This document shows positions 7,578 through 15,554 of a stretch of 34,415 nucleotides of DNA, in pieces. The first letter of the stretch is position 1. Every line of letters starts with the position of its first letter. This DNA comes from CAZFYZ01 sp964523735. Lineage in GTDB: Bacteria > Armatimonadota > UBA5829. A model generated the notes under the pieces. It ran no database searches. It was not told the origin of the DNA and saw only the letters and a list, made by a program, of their open reading frames with translations. A program made the translations under genes and the position numbers. Location: positions 1 through 34,415 of the forward strand of contig CAZFYZ010000033.1 of NCBI GenBank assembly GCA_964523735.1, written 5' to 3'.

Positions 7578-8819
7578 ATGCCCAGCAATCAAGATCGTGA
7601 GATCATCCGGCGACTTTCAGCGGAGACAGCAGAGATCGCTGCGCTTCCTGTCCAGGAAGAGAAGCGCCGCCTGTGGCGCAAGCTCAACGGGCTCAAGCCC
7701 GAGCGGCCTATGGTTGCCATCGACCAGGTCTGCTGGAACGAGATGAACGTTAATGACGAGCTGACACTGGTTTGCGAGGATTCTGAATGTCGGGGCTACG
7801 AGAACTGGCTTCGCAGGCAGCTCTATCAGTGGCGGCATTTCCCGGTCGACATGGTGGTAGAGCCGTTCGTGCGGGTGCGCAAAGCAGTCGGCAATACTGG
7901 TTTTGGGGTTCCCGTAAAGGAGCATGTGGCTGTCGGCGATCCTAGCAGCGCTGTTGCCGGACACGCCTACGAGAATCAGTTCACGACCGACGCGGACTTA
8001 GACAAGATTCAGACCCCGGTCATTACACACGATTCGGCTGAGACCGCTCGCCGGCTGGAAGTGGCGCACGAGCTGTTCGATGGCACGTTGGAGATTTTCG
8101 AAGACGGCTATGACCCCTCGTATATGTCAGTGTGGGATCCCATCAGTTCGCGGATGAGCGTCGAGGGCGCGCTTTACGGCATCATCGATCGTCCGGAGTA
8201 CATGCTCGAACTGGTCCGGCGCGTGGTGAACGGTTATCTCAGTATGCTTGACCAGTTGGAAGAGCAAGGGCTCGTGTGCCACCATCAGTCGTTGATCCAT
8301 TGCACAGGCGCCCACACGGACGATCTTCCGGCTCCAGGCTTCGACCCGGCAAAGCCTCGTACCAAGGACATCTGGATGTTCGGCCTCGCGCAGATGCTGG
8401 CGACTGTCTCTCCGGCGATGTTCGAGGAGTTCGAGATCGAGCCGTGCATGCCGATATTCGAGCGCTTCGGCCTTGTCTACTACGGGTGCTGCGATCCGCT
8501 GGACAAGAAGATGGCGCAGGTCCGCAAGATACCTAACCTCCGCAAGGTCTCGATGAGCCCGTGGGTGGACGAAGAACTCGGCGCTTCGGAGATCGGTGGC
8601 GACTACGTCTACTCCCGCAAGCCCAACCCCGCGCTTCTGGCGTGGCCGGTCTTCAATGAGAATGAGGCCCGCGAGCATATCCAGACTACAGTCGATACCT
8701 GCGCCCGCCACGGCTGCCCACTGGAACTGATCTTCAAGGACATCAGCACCGTCGGCTACGAGCCGCAGAGGCTATGGCGCTGGGCGGAGATCGCGATGGA
8801 GATCGTGCAGGAAGGGTAG
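7578..8819 (+). CDS. URO-D family protein, methyltransferase-like
   Basis: This 413-residue protein belongs to the uroporphyrinogen-decarboxylase fold superfamily, which besides HemE includes the MtaA/CmuA-type corrinoid-dependent methyltransferases. The best indicators are the C-terminal half, with the VYYGCCDPLDKKM stretch and the following KVSMSPWVD strand, a pattern of long URO-D-like proteins in anaerobic and environmental bacteria. It lacks the usual HemE N-terminal substrate motif and no heme genes are nearby, so heme synthesis is unlikely. The ATG follows a GGGGGAGAG ribosome-binding site. The upstream 134-base gap holds a small inverted repeat (AATCAC/GTGATT) and no clear promoter. 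Confidence 0.8.
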   Translation: MPSNQDREIIRRLSAETAEIAALPVQEEKRRLWRKLNGLKPERPMVAIDQVCWNEMNVNDELTLVCEDSECRGYENWLRRQLYQWRHFPVDMVVEPFVRVRKAVGNTGFGVPVKEHVAVGDPSSAVAGHAYENQFTTDADLDKIQTPVITHDSAETARRLEVAHELFDGTLEIFEDGYDPSYMSVWDPISSRMSVEGALYGIIDRPEYMLELVRRVVNGYLSMLDQLEEQGLVCHHQSLIHCTGAHTDDLPAPGFDPAKPRTKDIWMFGLAQMLATVSPAMFEEFEIEPCMPIFERFGLVYYGCCDPLDKKMAQVRKIPNLRKVSMSPWVDEELGASEIGGDYVYSRKPNPALLAWPVFNENEAREHIQTTVDTCARHGCPLELIFKDISTVGYEPQRLWRWAEIAMEIVQEG

Positions 8820-8848
8820 CGTGACGCCGTTGCGGCCTCTTCAATACC

Positions 8849-10291
8849 CTAGATGTCGGCCGTCTCGTGAAATGCTTCGTGGGGGTGAAGTGGATCGATG
8901 CCCGGATCGTGCACTATATCCAGCTCGCGCCATTTACCGCTTCGGTAACGCAGGAAGAAGACCCCGCTGAGAAGCATGATCCACGCAATCAGCGTCACCC
9001 AGGCCGTCTCTGCCGAGGCGTGCACTACTCTGAACAACACGAACAGCACGCCGACCATCAACCAGTGGAGGGCCACAGAGGCGCTCATCGCCCAGAGCGT
9101 GTCGCCCGCGCCTCTGAGCGCGCCGCAGAACGCGATCATCAGCGCGTCCGAGAGCACATAGAGTGCCACCAGCCGCACCATGAAGAGAGTCAGCGGCAGC
9201 GCTTCGGTGAAGACGGCATCGTGCACGTCAGGCCTGAACATGTTGATCATTGGATGGGGTATGAGCAAGAAAAGGACCAGCATTGTCACCGAGAATACTA
9301 AGCCGACCTTGAGACCGGACATGGCGGCGATATGAGCTGTGTCGGGCTGTCGAGCGCCCATATACCGGCCGACCAGACTGGTTATCGCGATCTCGATCCC
9401 GACCAGTGGCACGAATGCAACCATGTCCCAGTTGAACGTGACGGTGGCGGCGGTGGCGACGATCTGCCCCTGCGCCTGGAAGAGGGTGATCATCATCGTG
9501 AAAGCGCCCAGGTTCAGGAAGAACTCCAGCCCGGCTGGGTAACCGAACTTCAGGAGCTTGCGCATCACGCTGAAGTCCAGCCTGAACGAGTGCCGGATGT
9601 CATACTCCCGACTCGTGCTTCCGAAGAAGTAGGCTATGGCGAGGACCAACAAGCCGCAGACTCCCCCCGCAATCGTTCCATAGGCGGATCCCCTGATGCC
9701 AAGAGAGGGAAAGCCGAACCGGCCCAGCACCAGCACGTAGTTCAGCGCGATGTTCACTACCATCGCGACTACAGACGCGATCATCACGACGCGGGTTCTG
9801 CCGATCCCAGAGAAGAAGCAGCCGAGAGCCGATCGAAGCAGTCCCACGATCGAGGCATACACCAGGATGCTGAAGAAGAGGGTCTGGGGGGCAAGCTGTT
9901 CAGGCGCGATTCCGGAGACGCGGAAACCTGCCTTGGCCAGCGGCGCCGCAAGGAGTATCAGCGGGTAGGCCACGACCGCTATCAGCATCGCTTGCGTCAC
10001 GACCACAGGGCACTTGCTTCTCTGCCCGGAGCCGTAGTACTGGGCTATCAGTGCCGTGCCGTAGCCGATCAGCCCGAGGAAGAACGTGTTCATCAGGAAG
10101 CTTGTGAGCCCGCCGCAAAGGGCTGCGTTCATTTGCTCGGAGCCCAGCTTCGACAGGAAGAGCCTGTCGGTGAAGGTCATCAATGTGTCGCAAGCTGTCG
10201 ATGCCACCATCGGCAGTGCTATAACCAGCAGTTCTCTGATGCTGCCGGGGGAATGCTGTTTTGGTTTCGTCTGCAGTGCTTCGATCGTCAA
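8849..10291 (-). CDS. MATE family multidrug/solute exporter
   Basis: This 480-residue protein has about twelve hydrophobic helices and the MATE pattern: an N-terminal segment ELLVIALPMVAS, then DTLMTFTDRLFLSKLG, with a repeated layout in the second half (about residues 240-450). MATE proteins are sodium- or proton-coupled antiporters exporting drugs and metabolites. I place the start at TTG 10291 because AAAGGA lies five bases upstream and the family's N terminus fits; an in-frame ATG 87 bases further upstream would add 29 residues without a ribosome-binding site. The gene is divergent from hisF and convergent with the URO-D gene, 29 bases from that stop. Confidence 0.9.
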   Translation of the reverse strand: MTIEALQTKPKQHSPGSIRELLVIALPMVASTACDTLMTFTDRLFLSKLGSEQMNAALCGGLTSFLMNTFFLGLIGYGTALIAQYYGSGQRSKCPVVVTQAMLIAVVAYPLILLAAPLAKAGFRVSGIAPEQLAPQTLFFSILVYASIVGLLRSALGCFFSGIGRTRVVMIASVVAMVVNIALNYVLVLGRFGFPSLGIRGSAYGTIAGGVCGLLVLAIAYFFGSTSREYDIRHSFRLDFSVMRKLLKFGYPAGLEFFLNLGAFTMMITLFQAQGQIVATAATVTFNWDMVAFVPLVGIEIAITSLVGRYMGARQPDTAHIAAMSGLKVGLVFSVTMLVLFLLIPHPMINMFRPDVHDAVFTEALPLTLFMVRLVALYVLSDALMIAFCGALRGAGDTLWAMSASVALHWLMVGVLFVLFRVVHASAETAWVTLIAWIMLLSGVFFLRYRSGKWRELDIVHDPGIDPLHPHEAFHETADI

Positions 10292-10435
10292 GTCTATCCT
10301 TTCAGTGGCGCCGGACCGGGGAGCGCCAAACCCTACTATCATAGCACGGTCGGGGCATCTTGAGCAGGTGATAGGCATACGGCTGTTGAATGCTGATACC
10401 GAATCAGGCCAGATATTCTGACGTTGGGAGGACGG

Positions 10436-11197
10436 ATGAGTAACGTTATCAGCATAATGCCTTGTCTAGACATGCAGAACGGGCGTGTGGTCAAGGGAGT
10501 TCATTTTGTAGACATCAAAGACGCCGGAGACCCGGTAGAGGCCGCCAGGGCCTACTGCGCGGCGGGAGCGGACGAGCTTGCGCTTCTGGACATTACGGCG
10601 ACGATCGAGGGTCGTGGAACGATGCTTGATGTCGTCAAGCGTGTGGCCGAAGCAGCGACGGTGCCATTCACCGTGGGCGGAGGAATCTCAGACGCTAAGT
10701 CGGCGCAGGCCGTTCTGGATGCCGGCGCGAACAAAGTCTCGACCAGCAGTGCCGCTTTCCGCAAGCCCGAGGTCATTGCCCAGATGGTGAGGGAGTTCGG
10801 CGGCGAGAAGGTGACTGTCGCCATCGACGTGGACGTGAATCCGTCTCTGCCATCAGGCTATGAGGTGTACATCGACGGAGGGCGCACCGCGACGGGCAAG
10901 GACGCGGTCGAATGGGCGAAGCAGGTCGATGGCTACGGCATCGGCTGCGTTCTTCCGACCAGCAAGGCCGGCGATGGAGCCAAGACCGGCTACGACCTGC
11001 CGATCATCAGCCGGATCAAGGAAGTTGTGAGCTGCCCCGTGGTCGCATCTGGTGGCGCGGGCACGCTTGAGCATTTCTATGAGGCGGTCCAGGCCGGCGC
11101 CAGCGTTCTGCTGGCAGCGTCTGTCTTTCACTTCGGGATGATCGGCATTCCCGAGCTCAAGTCATACCTGAAGAGACGAGGAGTCCAGGTCCGGTAG
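10436..11197 (+). CDS. hisF: imidazole glycerol phosphate synthase cyclase subunit
   Basis: HisF is the (beta/alpha)8-barrel cyclase that uses ammonia from HisH to convert PRFAR to imidazole glycerol phosphate and AICAR in histidine synthesis. The 253-residue protein has the usual length and both catalytic aspartates: D12 in PCLDMQNGRVVKG and D131 in VAIDVDVN. The phosphate-binding glycine motifs are present (VGGGIS near 80-85 and ASGGAG near 201-206). GGGAGG lies four bases before ATG 10436, which decides the start. No other his gene is in the window, so the gene is outside a compact his operon here. YbjQ-family and FHA genes follow closely. Confidence 0.93.
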   Translation: MSNVISIMPCLDMQNGRVVKGVHFVDIKDAGDPVEAARAYCAAGADELALLDITATIEGRGTMLDVVKRVAEAATVPFTVGGGISDAKSAQAVLDAGANKVSTSSAAFRKPEVIAQMVREFGGEKVTVAIDVDVNPSLPSGYEVYIDGGRTATGKDAVEWAKQVDGYGIGCVLPTSKAGDGAKTGYDLPIISRIKEVVSCPVVASGGAGTLEHFYEAVQAGASVLLAASVFHFGMIGIPELKSYLKRRGVQVR

Positions 11198-11227
11198 CCT
11201 GAACATCGGCCATAGCAAGGAGGAGCA

Positions 11228-11566
11228 ATGGATCACAGGCTTGTGACGACAGCTTTTGAGCTGCCGGGTATGCGGATAGTCGCCAACTACGGGCTGGTGA
11301 GAGGGATCACGGTTCGTTCTCGCTCAGTCTTTGGATCGTTCGGCGCGTCTCTGCAGACCCTGTTTGGTGGGAACATCACTCTCTACACCGAGCTGTGCGA
11401 GCACGCGCGCGACGAGGCCTATCAGATCATGATCAGCCACGCGGCGTTGACCGGCGCGAACGCCCTCATCGGCGTCCGATACGACGCCAATGAGATCGCG
11501 GCCGGGGTGACCGAGGTTTTGTGCTACGGCACAGCGGTGCAGGTGGTGCCAATCGGGCAGGGATGA
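11228..11566 (+). CDS. YbjQ/UPF0145 family protein
   Basis: This 112-residue protein matches the YbjQ (UPF0145) family throughout: an N-terminal strand with VTTAFELPG, the glycine-rich GLVRGITVRSRS, a helix with EAYQIMISHAALTGANALIGVRYD, and a closing strand with VLCYGTAVQV. The family forms small pentameric or decameric rings of unsettled function. A strong AAGGAGG lies just before the ATG. The stop codon overlaps the start of the FHA gene (ATGA), so the two are coupled and may act together at the membrane. Confidence 0.9.
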   Translation: MDHRLVTTAFELPGMRIVANYGLVRGITVRSRSVFGSFGASLQTLFGGNITLYTELCEHARDEAYQIMISHAALTGANALIGVRYDANEIAAGVTEVLCYGTAVQVVPIGQG

Positions 11567-12897
11567 CCCAACAGCAGCCTTTCTACAGAAGCTCAGAGAG
11601 GTTCTCGCTGGCGCGGATCGCCAAGCTCGGGTTGGGCGGGGCGATCGGCGGGCTGGTGACGTTTGTCCTCTGCTACCCCATCACGCACAACAACCCGCTC
11701 CTCGGGACAGGAAATCCCGTTGACGACTGGGCATTTCAGGGGGCCGTTCGGGGCTATCTCGCCAAGGGGACGCTGCTTGGTATTGGCGTCGGGTTCATCT
11801 TCGGCTTTGCACTGGTTGTGGCGGATCAGTTGCGCACGCGGAGTTGGCAGACGATAGCGATCAAGGGCGCTCTGGGAGGTGGGCTGGGGGCTATTGTCGG
11901 TGCTCTCGGAGGGCTGGATGCGCAGTTCATCTTCACCCTCTTCAGTGTAGGCAACATCCCCCTGGCGAGGGCGTGTGCGTGGTCGCTGCTTGGGATCGCC
12001 GTGGGAGTCTGCCCGGGGGCTGTGGATTGGTCGTTCCTGCGCGCGAACCTCGGGACAGTCGGCGGGTTGATCGGCGGGTTCGCTGGTGGGCTGTTCTTCG
12101 ATGCTCTCGTGGGGCTCACCGGATCGAAGAGCCTTGGTGCAGCGTCTGGCCTGATGCTCACTGGCTGGATGATCGGCGTGTTCGTCGCGGTGCTCGAGGA
12201 GACGATCAAGGACTCGTGGCTTCGGATTCTGACCGGCTCCAGAGAGGGCCAACTGATCCAGCTTGCCAAGGGCCAGACCAAGCTCGGCGCAAGCGAGTTC
12301 GCCGACATCCCGCTCTTTGGCGACCCATCTGTCCAGCCGCTGCACGCGACTATCACCCGCTCGGGCGGAGGCGCGCGGATCACCGCCGCCCACCCCTCGC
12401 TCGCGGTGGTGGTGAACTCTCAGCCGGTGTTCGACTCGCCGCTGAACGATGGCGACATCATCTCGATCGGCAAGCACAGGATGCGCTTCGGCACCCGGCG
12501 CCTGCCGATACCCACAGCCCCGCCGATACCTCCGCAGCAACAGCCTTCCGTTGTTTCGGGACACCCTGTCCCGAAGCCCTCGGAGACGCCCTCTCCTGGA
12601 ACACCCGCGGTTGCAAGCGGACTGATGATCGTGTCCGGCCCTCACGCTGGGCAGTCATTCGCGCTGAGGTCGCCGGAGACCATCATCGGCCGCTCGCCCG
12701 AGTGCCACATCCCGATCCCGAACGACGGCCTCGCCAGCCGCCAGCACGCCCGCATAGTGTGGGATGGCGTCTACTGGCGCATAGAGGACTGCGCCAGCAC
12801 CAACGGCGTCTTCGTCAACGGCCAACGCATCCCGGTTCAGGTGATCAGGCCGGGTGACGAGGTGCTTATCGGCACCAGCGTGATGAGGGTGGGGTAG
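11563..12897 (+). CDS. membrane protein with two FHA domains
   Basis: This 444-residue protein has a glycine-rich N-terminal membrane region with about six hydrophobic segments (roughly residues 20-220), then a degenerate FHA-like domain (about 235-310), a proline-rich linker (about 315-360) and a canonical FHA domain (about 365-444). FHA domains bind phosphothreonine peptides; the second has the key residues G376-R377, S392-R393, H395 and N414-G415. The first lacks the GR and SxxH motifs and probably does not bind phosphopeptide. The linker contains a near-perfect palindrome (12555-12575). The ATG overlaps the upstream stop. A role in kinase-linked membrane signalling is inferred. Confidence 0.88.
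   Translation: MTQQQPFYRSSERFSLARIAKLGLGGAIGGLVTFVLCYPITHNNPLLGTGNPVDDWAFQGAVRGYLAKGTLLGIGVGFIFGFALVVADQLRTRSWQTIAIKGALGGGLGAIVGALGGLDAQFIFTLFSVGNIPLARACAWSLLGIAVGVCPGAVDWSFLRANLGTVGGLIGGFAGGLFFDALVGLTGSKSLGAASGLMLTGWMIGVFVAVLEETIKDSWLRILTGSREGQLIQLAKGQTKLGASEFADIPLFGDPSVQPLHATITRSGGGARITAAHPSLAVVVNSQPVFDSPLNDGDIISIGKHRMRFGTRRLPIPTAPPIPPQQQPSVVSGHPVPKPSETPSPGTPAVASGLMIVSGPHAGQSFALRSPETIIGRSPECHIPIPNDGLASRQHARIVWDGVYWRIEDCASTNGVFVNGQRIPVQVIRPGDEVLIGTSVMRVG
12555..12575. repeat. in-frame palindrome inside the FHA gene
   Basis: TTCGGGACA and TGTCCCGAA form perfect 9-base arms around CCC. The element lies in the proline-rich linker and is read as SGHPVPK. A related copy sits in the FemAB-like gene at 27476-27501 and is read in the same frame. 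Confidence 0.75.
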
Positions 12898-12902
12898 GGG
12901 TT

Positions 12903-13976
12903 CTACCTCCTCCTCAGCCTGAAGCACGCCCCAATCCCGCAGAGCAGGGCGAGGAGTGACGAGGGCTCAGGAACCGGTGCCCAAAGAACGGCGCGCTCGA
13001 GTGGCAATCCCTTCGATGCTTCCTCCGCTGAGCAGGTTGACATTCCGACTACATAGCCTGAGTCGTTTATTCCGTAGGCGATGCTGTAGGTGCCACCTAG
13101 TGTGCCGAGGTCAACGAGCCCGCCAGCCAGGCTCCACAGAAACGCGTGCCGTTCTTCCTCGAAGTCCATCACCCCGACCACTTGACCATGGTTGTTGATT
13201 CCGAAAGCACGGCTATCACGAGCACTCGGGGCAATATCCACCAGGCCAGAGCTATCGCTCCAGAAGAAAGCTCTCCTCTGGGTTTCACCTCCCTCGCCAG
13301 ACACATCGTAGTGACCGGCCACCTCGTAGTGCTCGTTGATCGACTTCGCCGTGGCGTCACCAACATCAGACGTGACGATGCTGCCTATGATGTCTCCATC
13401 AGAGCCCCAGACTACTGCGTGTTCCCGCCCCTCTGCGTCTGTTGCCGTGCCTGCAACTGCCCCGATGTTATTGACCGAGTTGGCGGCACTGGCGAAGCCG
13501 AATGCTGTCAAGAACTGGATGCCTCCCTCGGTCGTCCAGACGAAGGCGCGGGGATAGTCGAATGTCTGCCCGACAACCTTCCCCGAATCATTTATGTCAT
13601 ACGCATGGCTTGTGGTTCCACTTGGTCCGATTGGCGCAACTACATAGCCCGAACCGTTGTCGGCCCATTCGGCTGCAGTGTAGCGGCCTTGATGCATGAA
13701 CATGCCAACGATCTGGCCACCATCGTTCAGGCCGTACGCCCCTGCCGAGTCACTAGTACCAAGCGGAAGACCCGTCATAACCCCGTCGTCCCACAGGAAC
13801 GGAACGCTGCTCGTGCCGACGATCTGGCCGCCAGTGCTGATGGCTCGTGCGACGCTCCAAACGTTCGCAAGCTTGCCGAGGTCGGTGATGGTGTACTGGT
13901 CATCAGCCGTGGCACCGTCTGCCAGCAGCCCGGCCAATACCAGTACGAAGAGGACGGATCTCAGGGGTGTCTTCAT
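12903..13976 (-). CDS. exported HAF-repeat protein with PEP-CTERM sorting signal
   Basis: This 357-residue protein has a signal peptide (residues 1-25), a series of about seven HAF-type beta repeats marked by phrases such as HAFLW, DLGTLGG and GINDSGYVVG, and a C-terminal PEP-CTERM signal: VPEP at 335-338, a hydrophobic helix and a final RLRRR. PEP-CTERM proteins are exported and processed by an exosortase, usually in exopolysaccharide-producing bacteria; no exosortase is in this window. AAGGAG precedes the ATG and a strong promoter lies about 100 bases upstream. The stop is five bases from the convergent FHA gene stop. Confidence 0.92.
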   Translation of the reverse strand: MKTPLRSVLFVLVLAGLLADGATADDQYTITDLGKLANVWSVARAISTGGQIVGTSSVPFLWDDGVMTGLPLGTSDSAGAYGLNDGGQIVGMFMHQGRYTAAEWADNGSGYVVAPIGPSGTTSHAYDINDSGKVVGQTFDYPRAFVWTTEGGIQFLTAFGFASAANSVNNIGAVAGTATDAEGREHAVVWGSDGDIIGSIVTSDVGDATAKSINEHYEVAGHYDVSGEGGETQRRAFFWSDSSGLVDIAPSARDSRAFGINNHGQVVGVMDFEEERHAFLWSLAGGLVDLGTLGGTYSIAYGINDSGYVVGMSTCSAEEASKGLPLERAVLWAPVPEPSSLLALLCGIGACFRLRRR

Positions 13977-14085
13977 ATCTTCTCCTTCGGCTCTCTCCGG
14001 AGCTCAGCGTGTTGTGATAGAAAGAAAGCCCGCTCCATCACACGAACTGCAGAAGCAGCCCACGTAATGCAACGGGCTCTACCGC

Positions 14086-14114
14086 AATATACCCCGGTGT
14101 AGTTTGCTTGTCAA
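14086..14114 (-). promoter_or_regulatory. consensus promoter of the PEP-CTERM gene
   Basis: On the minus strand a perfect TTGACA (14114-14109) and TATATT (14091-14086) are 17 bases apart. The start would be near 14080, giving a 5' leader of about 100 bases. The palindromic array begins 16 bases upstream of the -35 box. Confidence 0.85.
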
Positions 14115-14130
14115 CGGTTTGGTCGAGGTG

Positions 14131-14473
14131 TTTCGGGATTTCGGTGCTGCACTGGTCGCTGTGTTGGCACGAAGTTGGATGACACGCCAGGGTTGGTCCT
14201 ACACGAAGCCAAATCCCGAAACGTGTGGCCTGTGCCGGGTCTGGCGTTTCGGGATTTGGCGTTGTTATCTGTCAGGGGTATGTCACGTCACCTGGCGTCG
14301 TGGTGGGAGTAGGCGTCGTGGCGCACCGAAATCCCGAAAGACCGCGAGCCGGAACGTGGCTTGTGCCGGGCCTGTGGGCTTCGGGATTTGGCGTCGTGAT
14401 CTGTCAGGGCTATGCCATGTCACCGGACGTCGTGGCGGGAGTAGGCGTCGAAGCGCACCGAAATCCCGAAAGA
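14131..14473. repeat. alternating palindromic repeat array with 132-base period
   Basis: Within the 553-base gene-free stretch 13977-14530, the core TTCGGGATTT occurs at about 14132, 14248 and 14380, and its reverse complement AAATCCCGAA at about 14211, 14329 and 14461, so orientation strictly alternates. The second and third pairs are an imperfect tandem duplication of exactly 132 bases (14248 to 14380, and ACCGAAATCCCG from 14325 to 14457), and the 60 bases between the cores are conserved too. Open frames through it exist only because of the repeat and show no protein character. The rest of the stretch holds the leader and promoter of the PEP-CTERM gene. Confidence 0.85.
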
Positions 14474-14530
14474 CCGCAACCCCGGAAGAGCGGCGATGAA
14501 TTGCCCGCAGTCTCAAGACGCGCTGCCGCG

Positions 14531-15550
14531 TTATCGATCGGGGCTGGAATCGCGACACGCCTGCGTCATCGCCCTGAGGTTCTCGAGCGGAGTAAGCCTG
14601 GTCACCATGCATCCAGCCGAGACTACTAGCCCCCTCGTCCCATGTGCGCGGATCAGCTTTTGTGTGGCGGCGTAGACCTCTTCCGGCATGGCGTTTTGCA
14701 GGAACACCGTGTCGAGGTTGCCCTTGAGTGCCACGGAATCTTCCATCAGGGTTCGAGCCGTCGCCATCGGCACCATCGCGTCTACCTCGAATACTTGCAT
14801 CGGGACCGAGCGCAGCAGAGGCAGGATGTGCTGTGTCTGGCCGCAGATATGGAGCCAGAAGTCGCAGCCTGGCCTGTGAAGGTCCCGGATCGAGCGCTCC
14901 AGATACGGAAGAGCGAACCGCTCGAACATGTCAGGGCCTATAAGGCCGGCCGTCGAGTCGCCATACTGGATGCCGTGAACCCCGGTCTCATGCATCGCGC
15001 GGCCGTAGGCAACCACCAGATCTGTACAAAAGCCGAGGTAATCGCCGACCAGCCCGGGGTCTTCCGTCGAGATGTCCATTAGGAAGCTCTGAACCCCTCG
15101 CAGATTGGCGGCAGTGCTGAATGGCCCGCAGTCTATGTTGGCCATCACATAGTAACGGTCGCCGGCCTTCTCGACCGCGCGCTGTGCCGCCGCCAGAACA
15201 GTCCGCATACCGGGCGATTGCCAGGGGTCGGGGATGGCCAACTCGCGGAAGTCACGAAGATCCGACAGGACCGGGTCGTGTCCCATCCTCTCATCGTCCT
15301 CGACCATCGTCACGCGCCCGCCCATTGCTTCGTGAACGACCAGATTGTCCAGCGTCACGTATACCCCGTCGCAGTCGACCATCTCCGCCAGGCCGACCAA
15401 CGTATCGGCGAGCACGTCAGGATCTGACGCGAACTGACCCTGCCTGGTGCCTGTCAGTTGGCAGGCGACAGAGGTCGCGATCAAGATTACTGGGGGGTAG
15501 TCCACGGGCTCGAGCGAGATCGCCCGCCTCATTCTCTCCCGTCCGCCCAT
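14531..15550 (-). CDS. URO-D family protein (methyltransferase-like)
   Basis: This 339-residue protein is a shorter URO-D superfamily member than the one at 7578-8819. Its N terminus (MGGRERMRRAISLEPVDYPP) fits the family's usual RERxxxAI..E..D..P pattern. HICGQTQHILPLL and the late stretch VSAGCMVT resemble the zinc- and corrinoid-associated methyltransferase branch (MtaA/MtbA-like), where H and C residues bind zinc; assignment to that branch is inference. The ATG at 15550 lies four bases after the stop of the upstream gene, so the two are coupled. An ATG 24 bases upstream overlaps that gene and adds eight residues of no family character. Confidence 0.82.
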   Translation of the reverse strand: MGGRERMRRAISLEPVDYPPVILIATSVACQLTGTRQGQFASDPDVLADTLVGLAEMVDCDGVYVTLDNLVVHEAMGGRVTMVEDDERMGHDPVLSDLRDFRELAIPDPWQSPGMRTVLAAAQRAVEKAGDRYYVMANIDCGPFSTAANLRGVQSFLMDISTEDPGLVGDYLGFCTDLVVAYGRAMHETGVHGIQYGDSTAGLIGPDMFERFALPYLERSIRDLHRPGCDFWLHICGQTQHILPLLRSVPMQVFEVDAMVPMATARTLMEDSVALKGNLDTVFLQNAMPEEVYAATQKLIRAHGTRGLVVSAGCMVTRLTPLENLRAMTQACRDSSPDR

Positions 15551-15554
15551 GTGC

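Noticed and set aside
7578..8819. True HemE (uroporphyrinogen decarboxylase)
   Set aside because: The protein is longer than HemE, lacks the typical N-terminal substrate motif, and no heme gene is adjacent.
13146..14102. Long open frame antisense to the PEP-CTERM gene
   Set aside because: The minus-strand gene has a signal peptide, HAF repeats, a sorting signal, a ribosome-binding site and a promoter; the antisense frame has none.
14131..14473. CRISPR array
   Set aside because: The core is palindromic, its orientation alternates, and the between-core sequence is conserved between units; CRISPR repeats have one orientation and unique spacers. No cas gene is near.
14104..14629. Open frames across the palindromic array
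   Set aside because: They exist on several frames only because the DNA is repeated and GC-rich, show repeated shadow peptides and no family similarity, and partly overlap the URO-D gene.
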